A DNA stretch of 64,000 bases from the NCBI RefSeq assembly GCF_012927745.1, contig NZ_JABBKX010000012.1:1-64000 (forward strand). Direction: 5' to 3'. The DNA comes from Neoroseomonas marina (GTDB taxonomy: Bacteria; Pseudomonadota; Alphaproteobacteria; Acetobacterales; Acetobacteraceae). A model generated the notes under the pieces. It was not told the DNA's origin. It was given only the letters and a program-made list of their open reading frames with translations, and did no database searches. Each line of letters starts with the position of its first letter. Position 1 is the first letter of the stretch. Both the position numbers and the translations under genes were made by a program. Shown here piece after piece: positions 32,375 to 42,311 of the stretch.

Positions 32375-32932
32375 ATGGCCAGTCCCCCCTTTCGTCGGCC
32401 TGAGGGTCGGCCGGCGCCGGCCCCGGGGCTGCTGCGCCGGATCGACGCCTTTGCGCGGCTCGCCTTTCCGGGCGTGTCGACGGCGGTGCTGATGGTGCTG
32501 GCGGCGGCGCCGGTCAGCCTGCCTTCACCCGTGCTGGCGGCCGCCCTTCCCTGCGTGGCGTTCTGGACCGTGTTCCGGCCCGCCGCCATGTCCCCGCCGG
32601 TGACCTTCGCGCTCGGCCTGCTGCTGGATCTGCTGACCATGGCGCCGCTCGGCGCCGGGGTGCTGGTGCTGCTGGCCTTGCATGGCGTGGCGCTGCGGCT
32701 GCGGCGATTCCTCGCGCGGCAATCCTTCCTCGCGGTCTGGCTCGCCTTCTGCGCAGCGGCGGCGGGCGGCGCGGTGCTCTACTGGGCGCTGCAGGCGCTG
32801 CTGGCGCTCAGCCTGCCGCCCATTGCCCCGGCGATGCACGGGGCCCTTCTGGCGGCCGGGCTCTACCCGCTGATCGCCCTGGTGCTGACCCGCATCCACG
32901 AGGCGATGCGCATCGCGGAGAACACGCCATGA
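32375..32932 (+). CDS. mreD: Rod shape-determining protein MreD
   Basis: 185-residue integral membrane protein of about five to six helices, with the family feature FALGLLLDLLTMAPLGAGVLVLL. The N-terminal 25 residues are basic and proline-rich. A GTG at 32366 would add three residues. It ends in an ATGA overlap with mrdA. Confidence 0.88.
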   Translation: MASPPFRRPEGRPAPAPGLLRRIDAFARLAFPGVSTAVLMVLAAAPVSLPSPVLAAALPCVAFWTVFRPAAMSPPVTFALGLLLDLLTMAPLGAGVLVLLALHGVALRLRRFLARQSFLAVWLAFCAAAAGGAVLYWALQALLALSLPPIAPAMHGALLAAGLYPLIALVLTRIHEAMRIAENTP

Positions 32933-34830
32933 GCTGGCGTCCCTGGGGCGGCCAAGGTGCGCTGGGCGGCCAGCGCGGCGTGCGGAAGGAGGAAGAGCGC
33001 CGCCGCGGCATCTTCACCCGCCGCGCCGCCGTGTTGGGGGCGATCCAGCTCGGCGCCTTCGGCTTCCTCGGCAGCCGTCTGTACCGGCTCCAGATCGAGG
33101 AGGGCGCGCGCTACGCGACCCTCGCCGAGGAGAACCGCGTCAGCGCCCGGCTGTTCGCCCCGCCGCGCGGCCGTGTCCTCGATCGGAACGGGCGGGTCGT
33201 CGCCGGCAACCGGCTGAACTGGCGGGCCCTGCTGGTGGCCGAGCAGACCGCCGACGTCGCGGCCACCCTGCAGACCTTCTCCTCCATCGTGCCGCTGGCC
33301 GACCACGAGAAGGCGCGCATCGAGCGTGAGGTCCGCCGCAACCGGCGCTTCGTGCCGGTGATCATCCGCGAGTTCCTCTCCTGGGAGGACATGGCGCGGA
33401 TCGAGGTGAACGCCCCCGACCTGCCGGGCGTCACGGTCGACATGGGCACGACCCGCATCTACCCCGAGACCGAGCACCTGGCCCATGTCGTGGGCTATGT
33501 CGCGGCGCCGGCCGAGGCGGATGCCGGGGAGGACCCGCTGCTGCAGCTGCCCGGCATCCGCGTCGGCCGCGCGGGGGTGGAGCGCCACCACGACCGGGTC
33601 CTGCGGGGGCGGGCGGGTGCCGTGCAGGTTGAGGTCAACGCCGTCGGCCGGGTCATCCGCGAGCTCGACCGCCGCGAGGGCATTCCCGGCCAGGACGTGC
33701 AGATCAGCGTCGATTCCGAGCTGCAGAAGGCGATCCGCGCCAAGATCGAGGAAGGCACCTCGGCCGTGCTGCTGGATGCGCGGAACGGGGAAGTGCTGGC
33801 CATGGCGACCAAGCCTTCCTTCGACCCCAACATCTTCAATGCGGGCGTCTCGGCGGCCCAGTGGCGGCAATGGACCGCGAGCCGCTCGACGCCCCTGATC
33901 AACAAGGCGACCAACGGGCTCTACGCGCCGGGGTCGACCTTCAAGATGATCGTGGGCCTCGCCGCGCTGGAAGCAAAGGTCTGCCGGCCGGGCGACATCG
34001 TGAGCTGCCCGGGGCATCTGGACTACGGCGACACCCGCTTCCATTGCCACCTGCGCAGCGGCCATGGCGGGATGAACCTGCGCAGCGCCATCATGGCGTC
34101 CTGCGACGTCTACTTCTACGAAATGGCGCGCCGCGTCGGCATGGACCGCATCGCTGCCATGGCCAACCGTTTCGGCCTGGGTGTGGATCTCGAGATCGAA
34201 CTGCCGGGCACGCGGCGCGGGCTGGTGCCGACGCGCGGCTGGCGCCAGGCCCAGGGCAAGCCCTGGTCGATCGGCGATACCATCGTCCACGGGATCGGGC
34301 AGGGCTTCTACCAGATCACGCCGCTGGCGCTGGCGGTGATGACGGCGCGGCTGGCCACCGGCCGCGCGGTGCAGCCGCACCTGACCCGGGCGATCGGCGG
34401 GCGGCCGGTGCGCGGCGCCCGACCGGAGGATTGGCCGAGCCTCGGCATCGCGGATGCCGACATCCGCCTGATCCGCGAGGCGATGTGGGGCGTGGTCAAT
34501 GGGGGCGGCACTGCCGGCGTCGCCCGCCTGCCGGGACAGTACGGGCAGATGGCGGGCAAGACCGGCACCACCCAGGTCCGCCGCGTGACGCGCGAACAGC
34601 GCGAACGGGGCTTCAACGTCTCCCAGGTGCCGCGGGAATGGCGGCCGCACGCGCTGTTCGTCTGCTACGCGCCGCACGACAACCCCCTCTATGCGCTGTC
34701 GGTGATCGTCGAACACGGGTCGAGCGGATCGGGGGCCGCGGCGCCTCTGGCGCGCGACATCATGGTCGAGGCCTTCCAGCGGCTCGGGTCCCAACGGCCC
34801 GGGCAGCGCGTGGCGGAGGCCGGGCGATGA
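32929..34830 (+). CDS. mrdA: Penicillin-binding protein 2 (elongation transpeptidase)
   Basis: 633 residues: single membrane anchor near 33-50, the PBP dimerisation domain (PPRGRVLDRNGRVVAGNRL), and the transpeptidase domain with the catalytic Ser in STFK (S336-K339), the SCDVYFYE motif and KTGTT near 545. It makes peptidoglycan cross-links in the elongasome. Overlaps mreD and rodA by four bases each, so synthesis of the three is coupled. Confidence 0.96.
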   Translation: MSWRPWGGQGALGGQRGVRKEEERRRGIFTRRAAVLGAIQLGAFGFLGSRLYRLQIEEGARYATLAEENRVSARLFAPPRGRVLDRNGRVVAGNRLNWRALLVAEQTADVAATLQTFSSIVPLADHEKARIEREVRRNRRFVPVIIREFLSWEDMARIEVNAPDLPGVTVDMGTTRIYPETEHLAHVVGYVAAPAEADAGEDPLLQLPGIRVGRAGVERHHDRVLRGRAGAVQVEVNAVGRVIRELDRREGIPGQDVQISVDSELQKAIRAKIEEGTSAVLLDARNGEVLAMATKPSFDPNIFNAGVSAAQWRQWTASRSTPLINKATNGLYAPGSTFKMIVGLAALEAKVCRPGDIVSCPGHLDYGDTRFHCHLRSGHGGMNLRSAIMASCDVYFYEMARRVGMDRIAAMANRFGLGVDLEIELPGTRRGLVPTRGWRQAQGKPWSIGDTIVHGIGQGFYQITPLALAVMTARLATGRAVQPHLTRAIGGRPVRGARPEDWPSLGIADADIRLIREAMWGVVNGGGTAGVARLPGQYGQMAGKTGTTQVRRVTREQRERGFNVSQVPREWRPHALFVCYAPHDNPLYALSVIVEHGSSGSGAAAPLARDIMVEAFQRLGSQRPGQRVAEAGR

Positions 34831-35972
34831 TCTTCGAACGCCGTCTGCTGACCCGCGACCGCGGGGCCGGGATCCTGGAGAAGTTGTGGCAGATCCCGTG
34901 GTCCTTCGTGCTGCTGCTCGGCGGCGTGGCGGCGATCGGCTATGTCGCGCTGCTGTCGGCCGGCAGCGGCAACGCGGACCTCTATGCGCAGAAGCATGCG
35001 ATCCGCTTCGGCTTCGGCGTCGTCGTGATGCTCGGCCTGGCGCTGGTCGACATCCGGCTGATCGCCCGCTTCGCCTCGCTGGGCTACCTGGGCGGCATCG
35101 TGCTGCTGGTGCTGGTGCTCATGCACGGCAACGTGGGCAAGGGCGCGCAGCGCTGGATCGACATCGGCCCGGTGCAGCTGCAGCCCTCCGAGCTGATGAA
35201 GATCATGCTCGTCGTGGCGCTGGCGGCCTGGTTCCATCGGGCGTCGTGGGAGCGGATCGGCAACCCGTTGTTCCTCGTTCCGGCGGCGATCGCCGTGTTG
35301 CTGCCGGTGGGGCTGATCCTCAAGCAGCCGAACCTCGGCACGGCGCTGATCACGGGCATGGTCGGCGCGGCGGTGTTCTGGGCGGCGGGCGTGCGGTGGT
35401 GGAAGTTCGCCCTCGTCGGCGCGGCCGGCGCGGTGGCGGCGCCGATCGCCTATGAACGCCTGCACGACTACCAGCGCGCGCGGATCACGACCTTCCTGGA
35501 CCCCGAGAGCGACCCGCTCGGCGCCGGGTACAACATCATCCAGTCCAAGATCGCGCTGGGGTCGGGCGGGCTGTGGGGGAAGGGGTTCCTGCAGGGCACC
35601 CAGGGCCACCTCAACTTCCTGCCCGAGAAGCAGACCGACTTCATCTTCACCATGATCGCCGAGGAGTTCGGCCTGGTCGGCGCCCTGACGACCCTCGGGA
35701 TGCTGATGCTGGTGGTGGCCTTCTGTTACGTCGTTGCCTTCCGCAGCAAGCACCAGTTCGGCCGGCTGGTCGCGATCGGGCTGGGGACGAACTACTTCCT
35801 CTACATCTTCGTGAACGTGGCGATGGTGACCGGGTCGATCCCGGTGGGCGGCGTGCCGTTGCCGCTGATCAGCCATGGCGGCTCGGCGATGCTGACCGTG
35901 ATGGTCGGCTTCGGGCTGTTGTTGTCGGCCTACGTCCATCGCGACGCCGAGATGGGACCCATGCGGGAATGA
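34827..35972 (+). CDS. rodA: Peptidoglycan glycosyltransferase RodA
   Basis: 381 residues, about ten membrane helices of the SEDS family. It polymerises lipid II with PBP2. Signature segments are GKGAQRWIDIGPVQLQPSEL (about 107-126), LKQPNLGTALI, LPEKQTDFIFTMIAEEFG and VGGVPLPLISHGGSAM. The ATG at 34827 overlaps the mrdA stop (ATGA), which fixes the start; open sequence further upstream is only mrdA read in another frame. Confidence 0.95.
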   Translation: MIFERRLLTRDRGAGILEKLWQIPWSFVLLLGGVAAIGYVALLSAGSGNADLYAQKHAIRFGFGVVVMLGLALVDIRLIARFASLGYLGGIVLLVLVLMHGNVGKGAQRWIDIGPVQLQPSELMKIMLVVALAAWFHRASWERIGNPLFLVPAAIAVLLPVGLILKQPNLGTALITGMVGAAVFWAAGVRWWKFALVGAAGAVAAPIAYERLHDYQRARITTFLDPESDPLGAGYNIIQSKIALGSGGLWGKGFLQGTQGHLNFLPEKQTDFIFTMIAEEFGLVGALTTLGMLMLVVAFCYVVAFRSKHQFGRLVAIGLGTNYFLYIFVNVAMVTGSIPVGGVPLPLISHGGSAMLTVMVGFGLLLSAYVHRDAEMGPMRE

Positions 35973-36062
35973 TCCTCCGAGGGTGCTGAAAGGGGCTGGA
36001 CAAAGCCGGGGCGGACGTTAAGAAGCGCGTCCTCGGCACCGGTGCTGGCACCGGTTCCCGGC

Positions 36063-36138
<76 letters not shown>

Positions 36139-36526
36139 CTCTTTCCGCCGGTTCCCGACAATCAGCCGCAAGTACCCATCTGCCGCCCCGCAGGGGCGCG
36201 GATCCGGCGCGAGCGTCAGGCACCCGGCGCATGCCGCGCGCCCAATCCGGGAAATCGGCGAGGCCGAAGCCGCTGCCGCTGACAGGGCCACCGTCGCCCG
36301 GTGAGGCGCCGGCGCGTCAGGCCCCCCGCTTGGCGATGGACGGGCAGGGAGCGCGTCGAGAAGGCGATCGTCGAGGAGGCGACCGGGGAGGGGTCGTCGT
36401 CGGGCCTCGGCCTCGCGGCCGGGTCCACGGTCCCGGCCCGCGCCTTGCTCCATGGGTTTCCTGTAGCATGGATACGCCCCCGGGTCGTCGGTCGTCCCCG
36501 ACGGTCCCGCGGCACATTGCCCTTGG
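36139..36526. other. Gene-free stretch after tRNA-Lys
   Basis: About 390 bases between the tRNA and the structured nhaA leader. Short open frames exist on both strands, but none has a recognisable family, ribosome site or plausible composition. The nhaA promoter is presumably within it; no clear -35/-10 pair was found. Confidence 0.5.
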
Positions 36527-36620
36527 ACCTGCGACGTGGGAGACAGGTTGCGGGTGTCGGGTGATGTCGCCGGGCAGGTCTTGTGTTGGTCGGGCCGCCA
36601 GCACGGAGAACCTGCGACCA
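36527..36620 (+). promoter_or_regulatory. Structured 5' leader of nhaA, candidate riboswitch
   Basis: A two-tier hairpin has an outer 6-bp stem (GCAGGT 36574-36579 with ACCTGC 36610-36615), an asymmetric loop (CTT opposite GGAGAA), and an inner 7-bp stem (GTGTTGG 36583-36589 with CCAGCAC 36598-36604). Upstream ACCTG (36527-36531) can pair with CAGGT (36544-36548). The 9-mer ACCTGCGAC occurs in both places, so arms can swap. It ends about 70 bases before the nhaA ATG. The known nhaA-I lithium/sodium-related RNA class lies upstream of nhaA; membership here is not confirmed. Confidence 0.5.
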
Positions 36621-36689
36621 TGCCGATGATCCGACCTGTCCTCCATCCCATGTGCCGTGGTCCGGCCCCTGTCGCCGAGGGGCTTGCGC

Positions 36690-37892
<1,203 letters not shown>

Positions 37893-37908
37893 CCGGCGCC
37901 CCGTCGTT

Positions 37909-37936
37909 CCGGGCGGGCCCTGGCGGGCCCGCCCGG
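37909..37936. terminator. Bidirectional hairpin after nhaA
   Basis: A perfect 12-bp inverted repeat (CCGGGCGGGCCC at 37909-37920 and its complement at 37925-37936) with a 4-base loop, between the convergent nhaA and DUF1254 stops. No T tract. Confidence 0.65.
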
Positions 37937-37943
37937 CGGTGGT

Positions 37944-39371
37944 TCAGCCGGCCGCCTTCTGCACCGCGGGGATGACCCAGGACCCGTCGAGGATCGACGG
38001 GTCGGCTTCCCGCGGCCAGTAGAGCCGCATCATCAGGATGAACTTGCCCGAGGGTGCGGGCAGCCAGTTCGCCTCCCGATCCGCGCCGGGCGACGCGTTC
38101 TGGATGAGGATGTCCACCGATCCGTCCGCGTTGCGCTTGAGATCCTGCCGCGCGCTGATCGAGTACCGGTTGAGCGGGTTGGCGACGAAGAAGTAGTTCG
38201 CATCGTACATCGTGATGGACCAGAAGCCCTCCGCCGGCGGCAGCTGTCCGGGCGGGAAGCGGACCACGTAGCGGTTGGCGCCGGAATACTCGTCCCCGTT
38301 CGCGTCCTTCAGCGAGGTCGGATAGATCGCATCCTGCGGCCGGTTCGCACCGAGCCCGATGGCGGTGATCAGCGCGCGCATCAGGTAGTCCGTGCCGTAG
38401 ATGCCGGTGCGCGTCGTGTAGGCCCAGCCGTTGATGTCCTTGACGGCCGGATTGATCTTGAACTGCAGCATGATGCGGTCGAAGCCGACCTGCGGGATGC
38501 GGCTGGCGAAGTCGGCGCGCAGCCTGGAGGCATCGAAGTCCTGGCCGGGCACGAGCCCGATGCGGGCGAAGCGGGCCAGCGCCGGCGCGTCTGCGGACAC
38601 CGGCGGATTTCGCTTCATCAGCTGGGCCAGCAGCGTGAAATACTGGACGGCCGACATGGCGTTCACCTGGTCGCGCACCGCGGTGCGCATGTCGACCGAG
38701 GTATCCACCGTGGCTGCGGGCGGCGTGTAGGGACGGCCGTAGGAGCTCAGCGGCACTACCGAGATCTGGTCCTGCAGCGCATGCACCTCGGCATAGTCCT
38801 GCGGCGTCCCGGTGCAGTAGATGCGGCCGAGCAGCCAGACGATGCTGGTGCGGGATTTGTACTCCGTGACGCCGGGCGGCAGCGTGCCGGTCCAGCCGGG
38901 ACCGGTGATGGCATAGGTCTGCGCGCCGGTGCCCGTGGTGCGCTTGCCGGGCACCTGGAACACCGTCGTCCAGCCATCGAGCATCGGGAACAGCGCGTAA
39001 CGGCCCTTCATATCGGGAAGGCTGACGATCCAGGGCTCGTTGCCGACATCGAGCCACGTCGTCGTGTAGAGCGTGTCGGCATTGGGCGCCGTCACGTCGC
39101 GGAAGGTCGCATCCGGATAGGACCGCGCCTTGATGATCTGGCCCATCGGCGCGTGTAGACCACCGGCCGTGGCGACATTGGTCATGACGCGCCGCGTCAT
39201 CTCCATCGTCACGAGCGGGTAGCCGAAGATGTAGGCGTCCGTCGCGATCCAGAAGTCCTCGACGCCTTCGAACAGGCGGAGGCCTTCGGCGAGCGCTCCG
39301 GTGGGCGGCACCGCGGCGCCGGCAAGCAACCCGAGGCCGCCGAGGGTGGCGGTGCGACGTGTGACGTTCAT
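37944..39371 (-). CDS. DUF1254/DUF1214 secreted protein
   Basis: 475 residues with a Tat-like N-terminus (NVTRRTATLGGLGLLAGAAV). The DUF1254 part includes DAYIFGYPLVTMEMTRR, APNADTLYTTTWLDVGNEPW and GRYALFPMLDGWTTVFQVPG; the DUF1214 part near the C-terminus has RFPPGQLPPAEGFWSITMYDANYFFV. These proteins are periplasmic or exported and of unknown function; the family is often annotated as a cell-envelope protein. It stands alone, facing nhaA, with its own promoter region near 39372-39545. Confidence 0.88.
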   Translation of the reverse strand: MNVTRRTATLGGLGLLAGAAVPPTGALAEGLRLFEGVEDFWIATDAYIFGYPLVTMEMTRRVMTNVATAGGLHAPMGQIIKARSYPDATFRDVTAPNADTLYTTTWLDVGNEPWIVSLPDMKGRYALFPMLDGWTTVFQVPGKRTTGTGAQTYAITGPGWTGTLPPGVTEYKSRTSIVWLLGRIYCTGTPQDYAEVHALQDQISVVPLSSYGRPYTPPAATVDTSVDMRTAVRDQVNAMSAVQYFTLLAQLMKRNPPVSADAPALARFARIGLVPGQDFDASRLRADFASRIPQVGFDRIMLQFKINPAVKDINGWAYTTRTGIYGTDYLMRALITAIGLGANRPQDAIYPTSLKDANGDEYSGANRYVVRFPPGQLPPAEGFWSITMYDANYFFVANPLNRYSISARQDLKRNADGSVDILIQNASPGADREANWLPAPSGKFILMMRLYWPREADPSILDGSWVIPAVQKAAG

Positions 39372-39545
39372 GCGAGATTCCTTGCGGCCGGGCCGCGATG
39401 ATGGGTGTGCGAAGCCTAGGGCCGCGACCGGCGGCCCGCGAGACGATTTCGCATCCGGAAATGGCGGCGGCGGCGCCCCCTATCGCTCTCCGCTCACCCG
39501 GGCAATCATCCCCGCGGAAACATCTCCAAGAAGGAATGCAAGCGC

Positions 39546-40559
39546 ATGTCTGCCGCTGTGCCTGTTGCCGGCAACAAGTTCATCATCGTGGGCGGGGCGA
39601 GCCTGGTGGGTTCCGCAACCGCGGCCGGGCTGCTCGACGCCGGCGCGTCGGAAGTCGTGCTGTTCGACAATTTCTCCATGGGGTCGGAAGGCGCGATCGC
39701 GCATATCCGCGACAATCCGCGCCTGAAGCTGGTGCGCGGCGACGTGATGCGCCTGCCGGACCTGCTGCGCGCCATGGAAGGCTGCCACGGCGCGCTGCTG
39801 CTCGCGGCCTACATGACGCTGAACATGGATCGCGATCCCTGGGGCGGGCTCGACGTCAACATCCGCGGCGTGCAGAACGCGCTCGAGGCGGCGCGTGCCA
39901 ATGGCGTGAAGAAGGTCGTCTTCGCGTCGTCGAACGCCGTCTACGGCTACGGCCCGGGCGTGAAGGGCGACCTGGTCGAGACCACGCCCTTCCATTCGGT
40001 CGGCGCCCCGCCGGCGGCCATCCTGTATGGCGCGACCAAGATCATCGGCGAGCAGCTCTGCCGCGACTACAAGCGCCGCTTCGGCCTCGACTACGTCGTG
40101 CTGCGCTACTCCACGGTCTATGGCGAGCGCCAGCACTACCGCGCGGCGAATGCGCTCTACATCATCGAGACCTGGGACAAGGTGAAGAAGGGCGAACGCC
40201 CGCAGGTCTATGGCGACGGGTCCGAGACCAAGCACTTCGTCTATGTCGGCGACCTCGCGCGCGCCAACCGCATGGCCTTCGAGGCCGATGCGACCGATGT
40301 CGCGGTCAACACCTCCGGCCCCAAGCCGGTCACCACGCTCGAACTGGTGCGCATGGTCACCAAGCTCGCGGGCAAGGACATCGAGCCGGAATTCGTCGGC
40401 GACACGCCGGGCAAGGTGCGCTTGACCTCCGGCGGGGCCTTCCGCATCGCGCATGAGGAAGCCTTCAACGCCATCGGCTGGAAGCCGGAGGTACAGATGG
40501 AGGAAGGCCTCCGCCGCCTCATGGCCTGGATCGAGAGCAACGAGGGGAGGACGACATGA
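39546..40559 (+). CDS. NAD-dependent epimerase/dehydratase (extended SDR)
   Basis: 337-residue extended SDR protein. The Rossmann motif is VGGASLVGS at 15-23 (a looser version of GxxGxxG), the sugar-epimerase landmark VVFASSNAVYGYG at about 124-136 and the catalytic pair Y161/K165 (YGATK). The C-terminal half binds a sugar nucleotide or similar substrate in this family, but the substrate is unknown. It overlaps a Bug-type gene by four bases (ATGA), so a small-carboxylate or lactone pathway is possible. Confidence 0.85.
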   Translation: MSAAVPVAGNKFIIVGGASLVGSATAAGLLDAGASEVVLFDNFSMGSEGAIAHIRDNPRLKLVRGDVMRLPDLLRAMEGCHGALLLAAYMTLNMDRDPWGGLDVNIRGVQNALEAARANGVKKVVFASSNAVYGYGPGVKGDLVETTPFHSVGAPPAAILYGATKIIGEQLCRDYKRRFGLDYVVLRYSTVYGERQHYRAANALYIIETWDKVKKGERPQVYGDGSETKHFVYVGDLARANRMAFEADATDVAVNTSGPKPVTTLELVRMVTKLAGKDIEPEFVGDTPGKVRLTSGGAFRIAHEEAFNAIGWKPEVQMEEGLRRLMAWIESNEGRTT

Positions 40560-41527
40560 CGACACGCAGACGGACGCTGCTCGCCGCGGCGGGCGCCTCG
40601 CTGGCTGCGCCGGGCTTCGCGCCGGCCCTGGCGCAGACCAACCGTTGGCCGGAACGCCCGGTCGAGATCGTCGTCGGCTTCGTGGCCGGCGGCGCCACCG
40701 ATCTCGACGCGCGCGCCGTGGCGCCGCTGCTCGAAAAGCGCATCGGCGGATCGGTGGTGGTGGTGAACCGCCCCGGCGCGGGGGGCGAGGTCGCGCTCGC
40801 CTCGGTCGCGCGCGCGCGGCCGGACGGGCATGTGCTCGCGACGACGAACATGCCGGGGCTGCTGACCATCCCGATCGAGCGCCAGGCGCAGTTCAAGCTC
40901 GACGACTTCGCCGGCATCGCGAACATCGTCACCGACCCGACCGCGATCACGGTGCACGAGGACAGCCCGTACCGCACGCTCGCGGACTTCATCGCCGCGG
41001 CCAAGGCGCGGCCCGAGGCACTGACCTATGCCTCGCCGGGCGTCGGCACCGACGACCACCTGCAGCTGGTGCTGCTGCAGGCGGCGACCGACACGCGCTT
41101 CACCCATGTCGTCTTCCAGGGCGATCCGCAGCTGCTGGCGGCCGTGCTCGGGCGGCAGGTGGATTCGATGGGGCTGAACCTCGGTCCCGTCTCGGCCAAC
41201 CGGGACAAGCTGCGCACGCTGGCGATGGCCGGCGCGGCGCGCAGCCCCTTCCGCCCGGACGTGCCGACGCTCAAGGAACTGGGCTTCGACATCGAGATGG
41301 CCTCCGAGCGCGGCCTGGTCGCGCCGGCCGCGACGCCGCCCGCGGTGCTGGCGAAGCTGCGCGAGGCGATGGGCGAGGTGGTGCAGGACCCGGACTTCGT
41401 CCGCATCATGCGCAGCCGCTACACCGAGCCGCGCTACGAGGAAGGCAGCGCCTGGTTCACCCGCCTGCGCGGGCTGCAGGACAGCTACCGCACGCTGTGG
41501 CAGCGCACGCCCTGGAACCAGCGCTGA
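40556..41527 (+). CDS. Bug-family substrate-binding protein
   Basis: 323 residues with a Tat-like signal (TRRRTLLAAAGASLAAPG) and the Bug pattern VEIVVGFVAGGATDLDARAVAP and NRPGAGGEVALASVARARPDG. The usual PFPPGG is replaced by GFVAGG. It overlaps the epimerase gene by four bases, so the two are cotranslated. No TctAB subunits nearby. Confidence 0.88.
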   Translation: MTTRRRTLLAAAGASLAAPGFAPALAQTNRWPERPVEIVVGFVAGGATDLDARAVAPLLEKRIGGSVVVVNRPGAGGEVALASVARARPDGHVLATTNMPGLLTIPIERQAQFKLDDFAGIANIVTDPTAITVHEDSPYRTLADFIAAAKARPEALTYASPGVGTDDHLQLVLLQAATDTRFTHVVFQGDPQLLAAVLGRQVDSMGLNLGPVSANRDKLRTLAMAGAARSPFRPDVPTLKELGFDIEMASERGLVAPAATPPAVLAKLREAMGEVVQDPDFVRIMRSRYTEPRYEEGSAWFTRLRGLQDSYRTLWQRTPWNQR

Positions 41528-41545
41528 GCGCAAGCGGGGTACAGG

Positions 41546-42163
41546 TCAGGCCGGCATCCCGCCCGCATATTGCTTGACCCCGCCGGTGCGGCGGGTGAGT
41601 CCGCCGGCGATCACCTCGTTGTCGACCGAGTTCGGCGCGTCGGTGCCTGACAGTGGCGAGGAATCCGTCTCGCGGCAGATCACGCCCTTCTGGACCTTGT
41701 GGATGTCCTTCACGATGGGCGTCGTCGCGTCGCAGAGGTTGTGCGCGAGCTCGTGCAGGATGCAGTTCGCGACCAGCGTCTCGCGGTTCGTCGTCGCGTT
41801 GCCGCGCGGGTCGCCGCCCTGCACGATCTGGCGCATGTAGACCTCGGACACCACGGCCTTGTCGGCGCTGCCGAGCATCGTCGATCCCGAGGCGCCGAGC
41901 GTGATGTCGGTCGTCGCGCGGGTCGCGACGATGCTGTCCGACGGCGTGGTCAGCAGGTAGCAGACCAGGTCGCCGCCCTTCACGTCGCCCTGCTTCGAAT
42001 CGCTGCGCACCGACACCGCGTTGTAGGTCGCGACGGGCTTGATGGCGTCCTCGAAGTATTTCTGCAGCGTGCTGCAGCAGGTCTTGAGGTGGTTCGCATC
42101 GAACCGCCCGCTGAGGTCGCCCGCCTTGTTCACGACGTGCACGGTCAGGGTGGTCGCCGCCAT
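41546..42163 (-). CDS. Zincin-like protein with HExxH, unknown family
   Basis: 205 residues without a signal peptide or membrane helix. HELAH is at 137-141 with D145 four residues later (HELAHNLCD), so it resembles a zinc metallopeptidase active site. The metzincin third histidine (HExxHxxGxxH) is missing. C-terminal to it are CRETDSSPLSG and GGLTRRTGG, glycine-rich. Six cysteines are spread over the protein. The start ATG 42163 has GGAGG nine bases upstream. It is divergent from the AMP-ligase gene, 148 bases away. Confidence 0.7.
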   Translation of the reverse strand: MAATTLTVHVVNKAGDLSGRFDANHLKTCCSTLQKYFEDAIKPVATYNAVSVRSDSKQGDVKGGDLVCYLLTTPSDSIVATRATTDITLGASGSTMLGSADKAVVSEVYMRQIVQGGDPRGNATTNRETLVANCILHELAHNLCDATTPIVKDIHKVQKGVICRETDSSPLSGTDAPNSVDNEVIAGGLTRRTGGVKQYAGGMPA

Positions 42164-42311
42164 GGCGTGTCCCTCCTTCGCCTTGGGCCCGGCGCGGCAA
42201 TCTGCACCCGGAACGGCACCCGAAGCGAGTGATGCGGCGCACCCCGCGACTTGAACGCAGCGGTTGAATCCCGCAGGGTCCGGCCGCAACGACAACGGAA
42301 CCGGGACCCCG

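Noticed and set aside
36301..36564. An 87-codon frame before nhaA
   Set aside because: No ribosome site or recognisable family, and it overlaps the structured leader; arginine-rich composition fits chance.
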